This document shows, piece after piece, positions 36,021 to 51,192 of a stretch of DNA of 64,000 bases; positions within the stretch are counted from its first letter, which is position 1, and each line of letters begins with the position of its first letter. Source of the stretch: Nocardia gamkensis NBRC 108242 (GTDB taxonomy: Bacteria; Actinomycetota; Actinomycetes; Mycobacteriales; Mycobacteriaceae); NCBI RefSeq assembly GCF_001612985.1, contig NZ_BDBM01000004.1, positions 1 through 64,000 on the forward strand. Reading direction: 5' to 3'. Both the position numbers and the translations under genes were made by a program. A model generated the notes under the pieces. It ran no database searches. It saw nothing but the letters and a program-made list of their open reading frames with translations, and was not told where the DNA came from.

Positions 36021-37231
36021 TCACCGGCGGCGCGTTCGACAAGCCGCTGCCCGACGGCGTCGGTCCCGCGACGCTGGGCGTGCGCGGCGGGCTGCGGCGC
36101 TCCGGTTTCGAGGAGACTGCCGAGGCGCTCTATCTGACCTCCGGCTTCGTCTACGAGAGCGCCGAGGCCGCCGAGGCCGCGTTCACCGGCGAAGCCGAGC
36201 ACTTCGTGTACTCCCGCTACGGCAACCCCACGGTGGCCATGTTCGAGGAGCGGATGCGCCTGATCGACGGCGCCGAGGCGTGCTTCGCCACCGCCAGCGG
36301 CATGTCCGCGGTGTTCACCGCGCTGGGCGCGCTGCTGAAGGCGGGCGACCGGCTCGTCGCCGCGCGCAGCCTGTTCGGCTCGTGCTTCGTGGTGTGCAAC
36401 GAGATCCTGCCGCGCTGGGGCGTGGAGACCGTCTTCGTCGACGGCGAGGATCTCGACCAGTGGGAGCAGGCGCTGTCGGTGCCCACCCAGGCGGTGTTCT
36501 TCGAGACGCCCGCCAATCCGATGCAGACCTTGGTCGACGTGCGCCGGGTGACCGAGCTGGCACACGCGGCGGGCGCGAAAGTGGTGCTGGACAACGTGTT
36601 CGCCACTCCGCTGCTGCAACGTGGCTTCGAGCTCGGCGCCGACGTGGTGGTCTACTCGGGCACCAAGCACATCGATGGGCAGGGCCGCGTGCTCGGCGGC
36701 GCGATCCTCGGCGCCAGGGACTACATCGACGGCCCGGTGAAAACGCTGATGCGCCATACCGGCCCGGCGCTGAGCCCGTTCAACGCGTGGACCCTGCTCA
36801 AGGGCCTGGAGACGATGCCGCTGCGGGTGCGCCACTCGGCGGAATCCGCCCTGCGCATCGCCCGCTTCCTGGAGGGCAACCCGGCCGTCAGCTGGGTGCG
36901 GTACCCGTTCCTGGAATCTCATCCGCAGTACGCGCTGGCCACCGGTCAGATGAGCGCGGGCGGCACCGTGATCACCTTCGAGCTGAGCGCACCCGAGAAC
37001 GAGGCGAAGAAGCGCGCTTTCGAAGTCCTCAACCGGTTGCGCATCGTCGACATCTCCAACAACCTCGGTGACGCGAAGACCCTGATCACGCACCCGGCTA
37101 CCACGACCCACCGCGCCATGGGGCCCGAAGGCCGTGCCACCATCGGCCTGACCGACGGTGTCGTGCGTATCTCGGTGGGTCTGGAAGACGTCGAAGACCT
37201 CCTCGACGACCTCGACCGCGCTCTGTCCTGA
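36017..37231 (+). CDS. metZ: O-succinylhomoserine sulfhydrylase
   Basis: MetZ makes homocysteine from O-succinylhomoserine and sulfide with PLP. The 404-residue length matches Rv0391. Motifs are YSRYGNPT (65-72), ATASGMSAVF, VVLDNVFATP and the PLP Lys217 in YSGTKHIDGQGR. GTG 36017 overlaps the rhodanese stop. The operon is controlled by the SAM-IV riboswitch and ends at a hairpin 14 bases downstream. Confidence 0.95.
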   Translation: MITGGAFDKPLPDGVGPATLGVRGGLRRSGFEETAEALYLTSGFVYESAEAAEAAFTGEAEHFVYSRYGNPTVAMFEERMRLIDGAEACFATASGMSAVFTALGALLKAGDRLVAARSLFGSCFVVCNEILPRWGVETVFVDGEDLDQWEQALSVPTQAVFFETPANPMQTLVDVRRVTELAHAAGAKVVLDNVFATPLLQRGFELGADVVVYSGTKHIDGQGRVLGGAILGARDYIDGPVKTLMRHTGPALSPFNAWTLLKGLETMPLRVRHSAESALRIARFLEGNPAVSWVRYPFLESHPQYALATGQMSAGGTVITFELSAPENEAKKRAFEVLNRLRIVDISNNLGDAKTLITHPATTTHRAMGPEGRATIGLTDGVVRISVGLEDVEDLLDDLDRALS

Positions 37232-37244
37232 CCCCGGAACCATG

Positions 37245-37269
37245 GTGCGATCGGTCAGCCGATCGGCAC
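37245..37269. terminator. metZ terminator hairpin
   Basis: CGATCGG-TCAG-CCGATCG forms a perfect 7-bp stem, extended by GTG/CAC with one bulged G. It lies between the convergent metZ and isomerase genes. Confidence 0.65.
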
Positions 37270-37328
37270 GGTGATGCCGGGTGACGACGGTGCCCGTGCG
37301 GGACCATCCGGCGTGTCCGGAGGCTTCG

Positions 37329-37781
37329 TCAGGCGTCGGCGGCGCGTTCGATGTCGGCGAGATGGGCGATGTTCGCCTGGTCGTCCAGGGAAGAGCTCGG
37401 TTCGGTGGTGAACCAGGCGTCGAGGATTTCCCGGAGCTCGGCGCTGGAGGTCGAACGCAGGCTCAGGGCGAGGACGTTGGCGTCGTTCCAGGTGCGGGCG
37501 CCCGCCGCGGTCGAAGCGTCGGCGCAGAGCGCGGCGCGCACGCCGGGGACCTTGTTGGCCGCGATCGAGGCGCCGGTGCCGGTCCAGCAGCAGACGATCG
37601 CCTGGTCCGCCTCGCCGGAGGCGACGTCACGGGCTGCCGCCTCGCTGGCCCATGCCCAGTCGTCGCGTTCGGTGTCGCACAGCGCGCCGTGCGGCACGAT
37701 CTCGTGGCCGCGCTTGCCCAGCTCGTCGATCAGTTCCCGGGCCACTCCGACCCGCTCGTCCGCCGCCACCGAGATTCGCAT
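37329..37781 (-). CDS. RpiB/LacA/LacB-family sugar-phosphate isomerase
   Basis: This 150-residue protein starts MRISVAADERVGVARELI and has CCWTGTGASIAANKVPGVRAALC, the RpiB/LacAB substrate-binding area with a Cys in the usual place. It should interconvert aldose and ketose 5- or 6-phosphates. Whether it is the main ribose-5-phosphate isomerase cannot be told; M. tuberculosis RpiB begins differently. Confidence 0.88.
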   Translation of the reverse strand: MRISVAADERVGVARELIDELGKRGHEIVPHGALCDTERDDWAWASEAAARDVASGEADQAIVCCWTGTGASIAANKVPGVRAALCADASTAAGARTWNDANVLALSLRSTSSAELREILDAWFTTEPSSSLDDQANIAHLADIERAADA

Positions 37782-37828
37782 GCTCCCAGCGTAGTTGCCG
37801 GTTCATCGAGAGAGTCGCCCTTCGCTAT

Positions 37829-37864
37829 TGACAGTATGCTGTCAAAAATGACAGCATACTGTCA
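37829..37864. promoter_or_regulatory. Double palindromic operator upstream of DJ-1/PfpI gene
   Basis: Two 16-bp elements, TGACAGTATGCTGTCA and TGACAGCATACTGTCA, are exact reverse complements separated by AAAA. Each is also an inverted repeat (TGACAG-N4-CTGTCA). The first overlaps a -35-like TTGACA, and the second runs into the ATG at 37864, so binding would block transcription or initiation. The likely binder is the MarR protein encoded one gene downstream. Confidence 0.8.
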
Positions 37865-38493
37865 TGCCTATGAAGACAGTGCACGTGGCCGTTTACGACA
37901 CGCTCGCCGATTGGGAGGTGGGCGCGGCCACCGCGCACATCAACAAGCCGAGCTGGCACCGGGAGCCGGGAACATGGCAGGTGCAGACGGTCGGCCCGAG
38001 CGCGGAGCCGATCACCACCATGGGCGGCATGCGCATCGTGCCGGACGTCGTGCTCGCCGATCTCACGCCCGCCGACAGCGCGATGCTGATCCTGCCGGGG
38101 GCGGAGACCTGGGAAGGGCCGGAGCTGGACCCGTTCACGCATAAGGCGCGCGAATTCGTCGGCGCGGGCGTGCCGGTCGCCGCGATCTGCGGCGCGACGT
38201 TCGGCCTGGCCAAGGCCGGCCTGCTCGACGACCGCAGGCACACCAGCAATGTCGCGGAATTCCTGCGCTACAGCGGCTATTCGGGCGCGGACCACTATGT
38301 CGAGGCCCCGGCCGTCACCGACGGTGACGTGATCACCGCCGGTGCGAGCGCGCCGTTCGAATTCGCGCGCGAGGTGCTCGGCAGGCTCGGCGTGTACGAG
38401 CCGCACGTGCTGGACGGCTGGTACCGGTTGTTCGCACACGCCGATCCGGCTGGCTGGGCGGTGCTCGCGGAGTACGACGCGCAGCACGCGTAA
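37864..38493 (+). CDS. DJ-1/PfpI-family protein
   Basis: This 209-residue protein has the nucleophile-elbow Cys109 in AAICGATFGLA and an early Glu18, as in DJ-1/PfpI glyoxalase, chaperone or isonitrile hydratase proteins. The exact activity is open. ATG 37864 overlaps the operator; ATG 37870 is seven bases after TACTGT and may be the real leaderless start, giving 207 residues. Control by the downstream MarR gene is inferred from the operator. Confidence 0.88.
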   Translation: MPMKTVHVAVYDTLADWEVGAATAHINKPSWHREPGTWQVQTVGPSAEPITTMGGMRIVPDVVLADLTPADSAMLILPGAETWEGPELDPFTHKAREFVGAGVPVAAICGATFGLAKAGLLDDRRHTSNVAEFLRYSGYSGADHYVEAPAVTDGDVITAGASAPFEFAREVLGRLGVYEPHVLDGWYRLFAHADPAGWAVLAEYDAQHA

Positions 38494-38543
38494 GCGAGAA
38501 TTGCCGGTGATCCGGCCGGATCACCGACATCGGGAGGTGCCGC

Positions 38544-38993
38544 ATGACCCCTGAACAGGAGTTGTTCGCCACGGCGGCGATCACGTCGTTCCGCCTGAAC
38601 GGTCAATTCCTCTCGGTGGCCGAGGAACTGGCCCGACCGGCGGGTCTGACCGCCGCTTGGTGGCAGGTGCTCGGTGCGGTGACGCGCGCGCCGCTGCCTG
38701 TCGCGGGCATCGCCCGCGAGATGGGCATCACCCGGCAGAGCGTCCAGCGCATCGCGGATCTGTTGGTGGACAAGGGACTCGCCGAATACCGACCCAATCC
38801 CGCGCACCGGCGCGCGAAACTCGTCGCCATCACCGACGCGGGCCTGGCCGCGGTACGCCGTATCAACCCACAACACAAGGTGTTGGCCGAACGGCTCGTG
38901 ACCGAACTCGGCCGGGAGAAGCTCGCGCGCGCGGTCGAGGCGCTCACCTCGTTGTCCGCCGCGGTAGAGGCGCTCACCACGGACGGCGACTGA
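38544..38993 (+). CDS. MarR-family transcriptional regulator
   Basis: This 149-residue protein has a winged helix (about 45-110; GIAREMGITRQSVQRIADLLV recognition area, split by convention, and RRAKLVAITDAG wing). MarR dimers bind short palindromes and release on ligand or oxidant. The double operator before the upstream DJ-1 gene is the obvious target. AGGTG (38535-38539) precedes the ATG. Confidence 0.92.
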   Translation: MTPEQELFATAAITSFRLNGQFLSVAEELARPAGLTAAWWQVLGAVTRAPLPVAGIAREMGITRQSVQRIADLLVDKGLAEYRPNPAHRRAKLVAITDAGLAAVRRINPQHKVLAERLVTELGREKLARAVEALTSLSAAVEALTTDGD

Positions 38994-39115
38994 CCGCGGC
39001 AGTCATCGGCGATTGCGTTCGGCCGCGCTCGCGGCGATGTCCGGGGGTCTGCCTGCCGACGCCCGGCGCGCCCTCCAGCGGGGTCGCGTCGCCTGCCCCG
39101 GCCGGACGCACCCTC

Positions 39116-39922
39116 TCATTCGGTGAACGGGGACCCGGTCTTCCCGATCAGGTCGGCGACGGAATCCACCACCATCGTGGGGCGGTAGGGGAAGGCCTCG
39201 AAGGACGCGCGGGTGGAGATGCCGGAAGTGACCAGGATGGTGCGCATGCCCGCCTCCAGGCCGGAGATGACGTCGGTGTCCATCCGGTCGCCGATCATCA
39301 CCGTCGACTGGGAATGGGCGCCGATGCGACGCAGCGCGGAGCGCATCATCAGCGGGTTCGGCTTGCCGACGTAGTACGGGTCGCGGCCGGTGGCGCGGGT
39401 GATCAGCGCGGCCACCGAGCCGGTCGCGGGCAGCGAGCCGTCCCGGGACGGACCGGTCGGGTCCGGATTGGTCGCGATGAAGCGGGCGCCTCGCTCGACC
39501 AGCCGGATCGCGGTGGTGATCGCCTCGAAGGAGTACGTGCGGGTCTCGCCGAGCACGACGTAATCGGGATCGCTGTCGGTCAGCACGTAGCCGATCTCGT
39601 GCAAGGCGGTGGTGAGCCCGGATTCGCCCACCACGTACGCGGTGCCGTTCGGTCGCTGTTCGTCCAGGAAGGTGGCGGTGGCCAGCGCGGAGGTCCAGAT
39701 CGCTTCTTCCGGGATGTCGAGCCCGGTGTGCCGCAGCCGCGCTTGGAGATCGCGCGGCGTGCGGATCGAGTTGTTGGTCAGCACCAGGAACGGTGTGTCG
39801 TTGGCGCGCAGTTCGGCGAGGAACTTGTCGGCGCCCGGGATGAGATGGTCCTCGTGCACCAGCACGCCGTCCATATCGGTCAAGTAGGACAGGATCGGCT
39901 CGTCTGCGGTCACGCGGGCCAT
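39116..39922 (-). CDS. HAD-IIA (NagD-like) sugar-phosphate phosphatase
   Basis: This 268-residue protein has the HAD nucleophile motif DMDGV (16-20), NNS after LTN (about 50-52), Lys187 in GKPNP and GDRMDTD (211-217). NagD-like enzymes hydrolyse nucleotide or sugar phosphates. The substrate is unknown. The start is ATG 39922. Confidence 0.92.
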   Translation of the reverse strand: MARVTADEPILSYLTDMDGVLVHEDHLIPGADKFLAELRANDTPFLVLTNNSIRTPRDLQARLRHTGLDIPEEAIWTSALATATFLDEQRPNGTAYVVGESGLTTALHEIGYVLTDSDPDYVVLGETRTYSFEAITTAIRLVERGARFIATNPDPTGPSRDGSLPATGSVAALITRATGRDPYYVGKPNPLMMRSALRRIGAHSQSTVMIGDRMDTDVISGLEAGMRTILVTSGISTRASFEAFPYRPTMVVDSVADLIGKTGSPFTE

Positions 39923-40071
39923 TATCCGCTATCGCCCCGCGACCGGAACGGCCACGAGCGGGAGGCTGTGAAGATCATCCGTGCCAGGCCGTCGGCGCGG
40001 AGGCGGCAGCGTTGACTACTGTCGAGAACGGATCGCGATGGCGGCGAAACGAAACGCGAGGAGCGTGGCAG

Positions 40072-41082
40072 ATGAGCGGACTCAAGCTCGGATACAAGGC
40101 ATCGGCGGAGCAGTTCGGCCCCCGTGAACTCGTCGAGATCGCGGTGCTGGCCGAGCAACACGGCTTGGACAGCGCCACGGTGAGCGACCATTTCCAGCCC
40201 TGGCGGCACAAAGGCGGGCACGCGCCCTTCTCGCTGGCCTGGTTGGCCGCGGTCGGCGAGCGCACCCAGCGCATCCAGCTCGGCACCTCGGTGCTCACCC
40301 CTACCTTCCGCTACAATCCCGCGGTGATCGCGCAGTCCTTCGCCACCTTGGGCTGCCTGTACCCGGATCGCGTCATGCTGGGGGTCGGCACCGGTGAGGC
40401 GCTCAACGAGATCGCCACCGGATACACCGGCGAATGGCCCGAGTTCAAGGAGCGTTTCGCGCGGCTGCGCGAGGCGGTCGACCTGATGCGCGCACTGTGG
40501 ACCGGCGACCGCGTCGATTACGACGGCGAGTACTACAAGACCGTCGGCGCCTCCATCTACGACGTGCCCAAAGGCGGCATCCCGATCTACATCGCCGCGG
40601 GCGGCCCGTTGGTCGCGCGGTACGCCGGACGCGCGGGCGACGGCTTCATCTGCACATCGGGCAAGGGCATGGACCTCTACACCGAGAAGTTGATGCCCGC
40701 CGTCGCCGAGGGCGCCGCGAAGGCCGGGCGCAGCGTGGAGGTCATCGATCGGATGATCGAGATCAAGCTGTCCTACGACACCGATCCCGAACTGGCCAGG
40801 GAGAACACCCGGTTCTGGGCCCCGCTCTCGCTCACCGCGGAGCAGAAGCACAGCATCACCGACCCGATCGAGATGGAGGCCGCCGCCGACGCGCTGCCCA
40901 TCGAACAGATCGCCAAGCGCTGGATCGTCGCGAGCGATCCCGACGAGGCGGTCGCCCAGATCAAGCCCTACCTCGACGCCGGCCTCAACCACCTGGTCTT
41001 CCACGCCCCCGGCCACGACCAGCGCCGCTTCCTCGACCTCTTCCAGCGCGACCTGGCCCCCCGCCTGCGCGCACTGGCCTGA
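40072..41082 (+). CDS. fgd: F420-dependent glucose-6-phosphate dehydrogenase
   Basis: Fgd oxidises glucose 6-phosphate and reduces F420. The 336-residue length is identical to M. tuberculosis FGD1, and every key residue is at the same number: Asp39, His40, Trp44, Glu109, Lys198, Lys259 and Arg283. ATG 40072 follows GAGGAG. It is convergent with a Ddn-family F420 enzyme gene across a shared terminator, a sensible supplier/consumer pair. As in mycobacteria, pta-ackA follow. Confidence 0.97.
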   Translation: MSGLKLGYKASAEQFGPRELVEIAVLAEQHGLDSATVSDHFQPWRHKGGHAPFSLAWLAAVGERTQRIQLGTSVLTPTFRYNPAVIAQSFATLGCLYPDRVMLGVGTGEALNEIATGYTGEWPEFKERFARLREAVDLMRALWTGDRVDYDGEYYKTVGASIYDVPKGGIPIYIAAGGPLVARYAGRAGDGFICTSGKGMDLYTEKLMPAVAEGAAKAGRSVEVIDRMIEIKLSYDTDPELARENTRFWAPLSLTAEQKHSITDPIEMEAAADALPIEQIAKRWIVASDPDEAVAQIKPYLDAGLNHLVFHAPGHDQRRFLDLFQRDLAPRLRALA

Positions 41083-41091
41083 CGTTCACGG

Positions 41092-41143
41092 GTGGCACAC
41101 CACGCCAGAGGCCCTTTCGGCCGATGCCGCGGTGGTGTGCCAC
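41092..41143. terminator. Bidirectional terminator between fgd and Ddn-like gene
   Basis: GTGGCACACCAC (41092-41103) pairs perfectly with GTGGTGTGCCAC (41132-41143), a 12-bp stem. The 28-base loop contains a smaller GGCC-CTTTC-GGCC hairpin. It begins 9 bases after the fgd stop and ends 8 before the convergent stop. Confidence 0.82.
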
Positions 41144-41151
41144 TCGCGGCG

Positions 41152-41658
41152 TCATGCCCGGCGGAGCGCGAAGATGCGGAGGTCGCGGGTGGTGCGGGAA
41201 CGGTAGGCGGCGTAGGCGCCGGTGATGTCGACGAAGCGTTGGAAGATGGGGGTTTTGTCGGGGTCTTCGACGGGGGTGGCGGTTACGGGGATGCGTTCGC
41301 CGGCTATCGCTACCGTGGCGGTGGGGTTCGCCAGGAGGTTGGCGGTCCAGGCGGGGTGGTGTGCCTGGCCGAAGTTGCTGCCGATCACGTAGAGCGTGTC
41401 GCCGTCGTGCACGTAGAGCAACGGCTGGGTGCGCGGCTGCCCGGATTTGCGTCCGATGGTGGTGAGCAGGATGACCGGCGCGCCGATCGGGCCGAGCACG
41501 GTGTACTTGGCGCCGGTGCGCTCCAGGACCGCCCGGTCCAGCGGGGTGAGGGCGCGGACCAGCCGGGAGCCCGGCTTGGTGGCCGCGAATCTGCTTGCCG
41601 CGCGGGCGAACAGGTTAGTGCGCGAACCCCACTGCCGATCCGGAAATTGCTCAGCCAT
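41152..41658 (-). CDS. Deazaflavin (F420)-dependent nitroreductase-family protein
   Basis: This 168-residue protein belongs to the Ddn/F420H2-dependent reductase family: a split-barrel fold with LLTTIGRKSGQPRTQPLLY, VIGSNFGQAHHPAWTANLLA and YRSRTTRDLRIFALR. Members use F420H2 to reduce quinones, fatty acids or nitro compounds. Placement opposite fgd, which makes F420H2, fits. ATG 41658 is chosen; the upstream frame extension is repeat DNA. Confidence 0.9.
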   Translation of the reverse strand: MAEQFPDRQWGSRTNLFARAASRFAATKPGSRLVRALTPLDRAVLERTGAKYTVLGPIGAPVILLTTIGRKSGQPRTQPLLYVHDGDTLYVIGSNFGQAHHPAWTANLLANPTATVAIAGERIPVTATPVEDPDKTPIFQRFVDITGAYAAYRSRTTRDLRIFALRRA

Positions 41659-41697
41659 GCCCGGACTATAGCGGGGCGGAAGCCGGCCATGGCGGCC

Positions 41698-41830
41698 CTT
41701 GACACCGCGAGGTGCTGACACCGAGGCGCCGCTGATACCGCGAGGCATGCTGACACCGCCAGGCATGGTGACACCGCTCGGCATGCGAGGCGCCGCCGGA
41801 TACCGCTGAGCCCTTCGGTACCGCTCGGCC
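41698..41830. repeat. Degenerate short tandem repeat upstream of pta
   Basis: Five to seven imperfect units of 16-18 bases, consensus about GACACCGCGAGGCATGCT, run through the intergenic DNA before pta (units start near 41701, 41717, 41734, 41752, 41770 and 41799). They are not CRISPR-like because there are no spacers. Confidence 0.65.
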
Positions 41831-41945
41831 TCGCGGCCCGGAGCGTTCCGGGACGGCCCTGCGGCGGCTCGCGCTCGCTTGCCCGGCGAGTGATCACCGT
41901 CGCGCGGCGCGGCCCGGTTGCCCTCGGTTCACTAAGCTCTGCGGC

Positions 41946-44018
41946 ATGGCCGACAACGCTCTATCCGCCGTGTACATCGCCTCTCCCGAGGGCGACACCG
42001 GCAAGTCGACGGTGGCCCTCGGGGTGCTGCAGATGCTGTGCGCGACGACCGCGCGGGTCGGCGTGTTCCGGCCGATCACGCGCTCGACCACCGAGCCCGA
42101 CTACATCCTCGAACTGCTGCTCGAGCACAGCACGGCGGACATCGACTACGCGCAGGCGATCGGCACCACCTACGAGCAGGTGCACGCCGACCCGGACGCG
42201 GCGATCAGCGAGATCGTGCTGCGCTTCCACGAGGTCGCCAAGATGTGCGACGCGGTGGTCGTGGTCGGCAGCGACTACACCGACGTGGCGAGCCCGAGCG
42301 AGTTGCGCTTCAACGCCAGGATCGCGGTCAATCTGGGCGCACCGGTGCTGCTGGTGGTGCGCGGCGCCGGACGCACCCCGGACGAGGTGAAGCAGCTGGC
42401 CGACCTGTGCGCGGCCGAGCTGGCCCACGAGCACGCGCAGCTGGTCGCCGTCATCGCCAATCGCTGCGACCCGCAGCGGCTGGACGAGGTGGCCGCGGCG
42501 CTGCACGGCTTCGGCGTCCCCTCCTGGACGCTGCCCGAGGTCCCGCTGTTGATCGCGCCGACGATGGCCGAGCTGTGCACCGCCATCGGCGGCGAGATGT
42601 ACAGCGGCGATCCGGAGTTGCTGCACCGCGAGGCGCTGAAGATCATGGTCGGCGGCATGACGGCGGAACACATCCTGGAACGGCTGGTCGAGGGCGTGGT
42701 GGTGATCGCGCCGGGCGATCGGTCGGACGTGCTGCTCAGCGTCGTGAACGCGCACGAGGCGGAGGGTTTTCCGTCGCTGTCGGGCATCATCATGAACGGT
42801 GGCCTGCTGCCGCATCCCGCGGTGGCGCGGCTGATGACCGGGCTCAAGCCCAAACTGCCGATCCTCACCACCGAACTCGGCACCTACGACACGGCAGGGG
42901 CCGCCTACCGCACCCGGGGCCGGATGTCCGCGGGCAACCCGCGCAAGGTGGACACCGCCCTGGCGCTGATGGAAGAACGCGTGGACGCCGTGGAACTGTT
43001 GCGGCGCATCGATGTTCCGCCGAGTCCGGTGGTCACGCCGCAGATGTTCGAATACCAGCTCATCGAGCGCGCACGAGCCGATCGCAAGCGCATCGTGCTG
43101 CCCGAAGGCGACGACGACCGTATCCTGCGCGCCGCGGGCCGGGTGTTGCAGCGCAAGATCGCCGACCTGGTCATCCTGGGCGACGAGACGACGGTGCGCG
43201 CGCGTGCCGCCGAACTCGGGGTGGACATCTCCGCCGCGCAGGTGCTCGACCCGCGCACCTCCGGTCGCCTGGACGAGTTCGCCGCCGAGTACACCGAACT
43301 GCGCAGACACAAGGGCATGACGGTGGAGCGGGCCCGCGAAACCGTCGCCGACATCTCGTATTTCGGCACCATGATGGTGTACAAGGGGATCGCCGACGGC
43401 ATGGTCTCCGGCGCGGCGCACACCACGGCGCACACCATCCGGCCCTCGCTGGAGATCATCAAGACGGTGGAAGGGGTCTCCACCGTCTCCAGCGTGTTCC
43501 TCATGTGCCTGGCCGACCGGGTGCTCGCCTACGGTGACTGCGCGGTCGTGCCGGACCCGACGGCACAACAGCTGGCCGATATCGCGATCTCCTCAGCGGC
43601 GACCGCCGAACGCTTCGGCATCGAACCCCGGGTCGCGATGCTGTCGTATTCGACGGGCGAATCGGGCAGCGGGGCCGACGTGGACAAGGTGCGCGTGGCG
43701 ACCGAGCTGGCGCGTGAACGCGCGCCGGAGCTGCCGGTGGAGGGCCCGATCCAATACGACGCGGCGATCGAACCGACCGTCGCCGACGCCAAGCTGCCCG
43801 ATTCCGAAGTGGCAGGCCGCGCGACGGTGTTCGTGTTTCCCGACCTCAATACCGGCAACAACACCTACAAGGCGGTGCAGCGCAGCGCCGGAGCGATCGC
43901 CATCGGACCGGTGCTGCAAGGTCTGCGCAAGCCGGTCAACGACCTGTCGCGCGGCGCACTGGTGGCCGACATCGTCAACACCGTGGCGATCACCGCCATT
44001 CAGGCGCAGGAGAGTTGA
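41946..44018 (+). CDS. pta: Phosphate acetyltransferase (long form)
   Basis: Pta converts acetyl-CoA and phosphate to acetyl phosphate. The 690-residue long form has an N-terminal BioD/DRTGG-like regulatory part ([15 protein letters not shown] near residue 12) and a C-terminal catalytic domain (about 365-690; [34 protein letters not shown]). TAAGCT is seven bases before the ATG, suggesting leaderless transcription. ackA follows after 28 bases. Confidence 0.96.
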   Translation: MADNALSAVYIASPEGDTGKSTVALGVLQMLCATTARVGVFRPITRSTTEPDYILELLLEHSTADIDYAQAIGTTYEQVHADPDAAISEIVLRFHEVAKMCDAVVVVGSDYTDVASPSELRFNARIAVNLGAPVLLVVRGAGRTPDEVKQLADLCAAELAHEHAQLVAVIANRCDPQRLDEVAAALHGFGVPSWTLPEVPLLIAPTMAELCTAIGGEMYSGDPELLHREALKIMVGGMTAEHILERLVEGVVVIAPGDRSDVLLSVVNAHEAEGFPSLSGIIMNGGLLPHPAVARLMTGLKPKLPILTTELGTYDTAGAAYRTRGRMSAGNPRKVDTALALMEERVDAVELLRRIDVPPSPVVTPQMFEYQLIERARADRKRIVLPEGDDDRILRAAGRVLQRKIADLVILGDETTVRARAAELGVDISAAQVLDPRTSGRLDEFAAEYTELRRHKGMTVERARETVADISYFGTMMVYKGIADGMVSGAAHTTAHTIRPSLEIIKTVEGVSTVSSVFLMCLADRVLAYGDCAVVPDPTAQQLADIAISSAATAERFGIEPRVAMLSYSTGESGSGADVDKVRVATELARERAPELPVEGPIQYDAAIEPTVADAKLPDSEVAGRATVFVFPDLNTGNNTYKAVQRSAGAIAIGPVLQGLRKPVNDLSRGALVADIVNTVAITAIQAQES

Positions 44019-44046
44019 TGCGGGCGCGCGGGATGCGGGAGGTTCG

Positions 44047-48926
<4,880 letters not shown>

Positions 48927-48930
<4 letters not shown>

Positions 48931-50306
48931 CGGTACTCCCGAAGCCGGGGCCATATGCCCAGTCCGACATAGCCTGCCGCCAGGACGCCGAGCACCATCG
49001 CACCCGCCCCCAGGAAGTCCAGGACGCGTGCGGCCTGGGAGATCTCGTCGCGCAGCGTGTTCCTGGTCGCGGCGATACCTTGCTCGAGTGAACGGTCCAG
49101 TGCCTCCACCTGCACGGTGGCGTCGGCGGAGCCGGGACCGGTAGCCACCACGGCCGCGCTGTTGAAATCGCCCTTGGCCAGCGCGTCGTTCATCCGCTGA
49201 TGCGCCACCCGCCAGCGCGCCAGCGCCGGAACGGCGTTGCGCACCTCGCCCGCCGCGGGCGCGGAGCCGGGATAGTTGCCGATCAGATCGGCCAGCCGTT
49301 CGATGTCCGCGTCGTAGGTGCGGTCGTAGTCGCCGGTCGCGTCCCGGCGCACCAGCTTCAACGTCTCCGCGGCGCGCGCCTGCTGCGCCAGGATCCGGCT
49401 CTCGGTCAGACGCGAGGAAGGTACCGCGCCGTCGTCGCGGGCGCTGATCATCGACGCCGCCGACACCGAGCCCGCGATCACCGTCCACGCCAGCAGGATC
49501 AGCATGGCCGCCGACGCGAGCAGCAGGCCCGGATTGAACACCCGCTGCCAGCGTCGCGCCAGATCTCGCTGCACCCAGACCAGCACGCCGAGGGCGAGGA
49601 TCAGCAGTCCGATCGCGGTCCACGGCGGGCGCACGTGGTTGCGCTGCGCGTCGGTCACCGCCGCCGAGCGATGGTTGTGCAGCTCCTCGGCCATCGGTAG
49701 CAGCGTCGTCTGCATCTGGTTGGACGCCTCGCTCAAATACGCGGCGCCGACCGGATATCCGCTGCGATTGTTCGTCCGTGCGGTTTCCACCAGACCTGAG
49801 TACACCGGCAGGCCGGTGACTATGCCGGTGCGCAGCCGGGCATCCGGATCGATCGCCGCGCCCGGCCCCGCCCGGTCGGATTGGGTCACCAATTCCGCGG
49901 CCGCTTCGCCCAGTGCCTGCGTGTAGCGATCCCGCACCGCCTGCGGCTCCAGCCCGCCCGCGATGAAGGCGGTGCTCGCCGCGGCGTCGGCGATCGACAG
50001 CGAGGTGTAGAGCCGATGCGCGGAATCGGCGTCCGGTTCGGTGTCGTAGAGCAGTACGTCCAGGCTCTGCTGCCGGTCACCTACCGTCGCGGCGGTCATC
50101 GAACCCGCGGCCAGGCACAATCCGATCAGCAGCAGCCCGAGCGCGATCAGCCGTCCGGGTGAGGAATTGGCGAACGAGCGCAGGTTGGCCAGGTCGAGAC
50201 GTTCGCGCACCACCGCGACGCTCAGCCCGCCCGGATCGTCCCGACCGGCGGCCTCGGGCACGGACGATGGCCGGAGTTCGGCCGTCGTCGGCTCGGAGCT
50301 AGCCAT
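48927..50306 (-). CDS. glnX: Transmembrane sensor GlnX
   Basis: This 459-residue protein (Rv0412c-like) has four transmembrane helices (about 51-72, 230-248, 260-283 and 430-452). They frame two external helical domains (about 75-220 and 285-425), which resemble sensor domains. It is proposed to pass the GlnH ligand signal to PknG. ATG 50306 follows GGGGAGG by five bases. It has no transporter-like residues. Confidence 0.9.
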
Positions 50307-50490
50307 GTCCACCTCCCCAGTTTGGGCCGCGTACGCGGATTTCTCGACGGTTGGACCGAAGATCCGATCGACCCGTGCGTGTTGGTGCGGAGTTTATTGT
50401 GGTCGTACGGGAGCCGTTGCGTGTGAAACACCCTCGGTTGGGAGGAAACGATGGTGGGCGCTGCCGCGGCTGGACGAGGATGGGTACGAG

Positions 50491-51183
50491 ATGCGTGGTG
50501 ACGGTGACGGTTGGTCGCTGGGCCCGGACGGGCTGCGGCACTGGGGTCGCTTCGGCGCCGCCGGACTCCTCCTGCGCGCTCCGCTGGCCGAGGGCGGTTC
50601 GGCGGTGCTGCTGCAACACCGCGCTCCGTGGAGTCATCAAGGCGGCACCTGGGCATTGCCCGGCGGGGCGCGCGACAGCCACGAGACGCCCGTGCACGCG
50701 GCGGTCCGCGAGGCTTGGGAGGAGACGGGCATCGACCCCGCCGACGTCCGGGTGCGCGGCGAGCGGGTGACGGCGTCGGCCCTGAGCGGCTGGACCTACA
50801 CGACGGTCGTCGCCGACGCGGTGATGACGCTCCCGACCACCGGTAATCGCGAGAGCACCGAGTTGGCCTGGGTCCCCGAGGACGAGGTCGATGCCCGCCC
50901 GCTGCATCCGGGCTTCGCGGCGTCCTGGCCCACCCTGCGCGCCGCGCCCGCGCGGGTGCTGCTCGCCGAGATCGCGGGCGACCGAGCGGTCGCCGCCGCG
51001 CTTCCGCGCACGCTCGACCTCGCCGACCTCGGTTTCGTCTGGCTGCATTCGGATCCGGCCGGGCCTGGCGATTACGCCAGGATCGTCGACGAGCCGGGCG
51101 CGCAGGTCACGGAGCCTGCCTCGGCCGGAAGCACGGCGGTGGAGACCGCGCTTTCGTTCACCCGCGGACAGGTGCTTTCCTGA
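50491..51183 (+). CDS. mutT3: Nudix hydrolase MutT3
   Basis: This 230-residue Nudix hydrolase has the complete Nudix box from GARDSHE to REAWEETG. The early GLRHWGRFGAAGLLLRAP and HQGGTWALPGGARDSHE match Rv0413, an 8-oxo-nucleotide or related pyrophosphatase. The start is ATG 50491. It is divergent from glnX, with 184 bases between. Confidence 0.92.
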   Translation: MRGDGDGWSLGPDGLRHWGRFGAAGLLLRAPLAEGGSAVLLQHRAPWSHQGGTWALPGGARDSHETPVHAAVREAWEETGIDPADVRVRGERVTASALSGWTYTTVVADAVMTLPTTGNRESTELAWVPEDEVDARPLHPGFAASWPTLRAAPARVLLAEIAGDRAVAAALPRTLDLADLGFVWLHSDPAGPGDYARIVDEPGAQVTEPASAGSTAVETALSFTRGQVLS

Positions 51184-51192
51184 CCGCGCCGC

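Noticed and set aside
41698..41830. CRISPR array
   Set aside because: Repeats are only 16-18 bases, degenerate and contiguous with no spacers; no cas genes are nearby.
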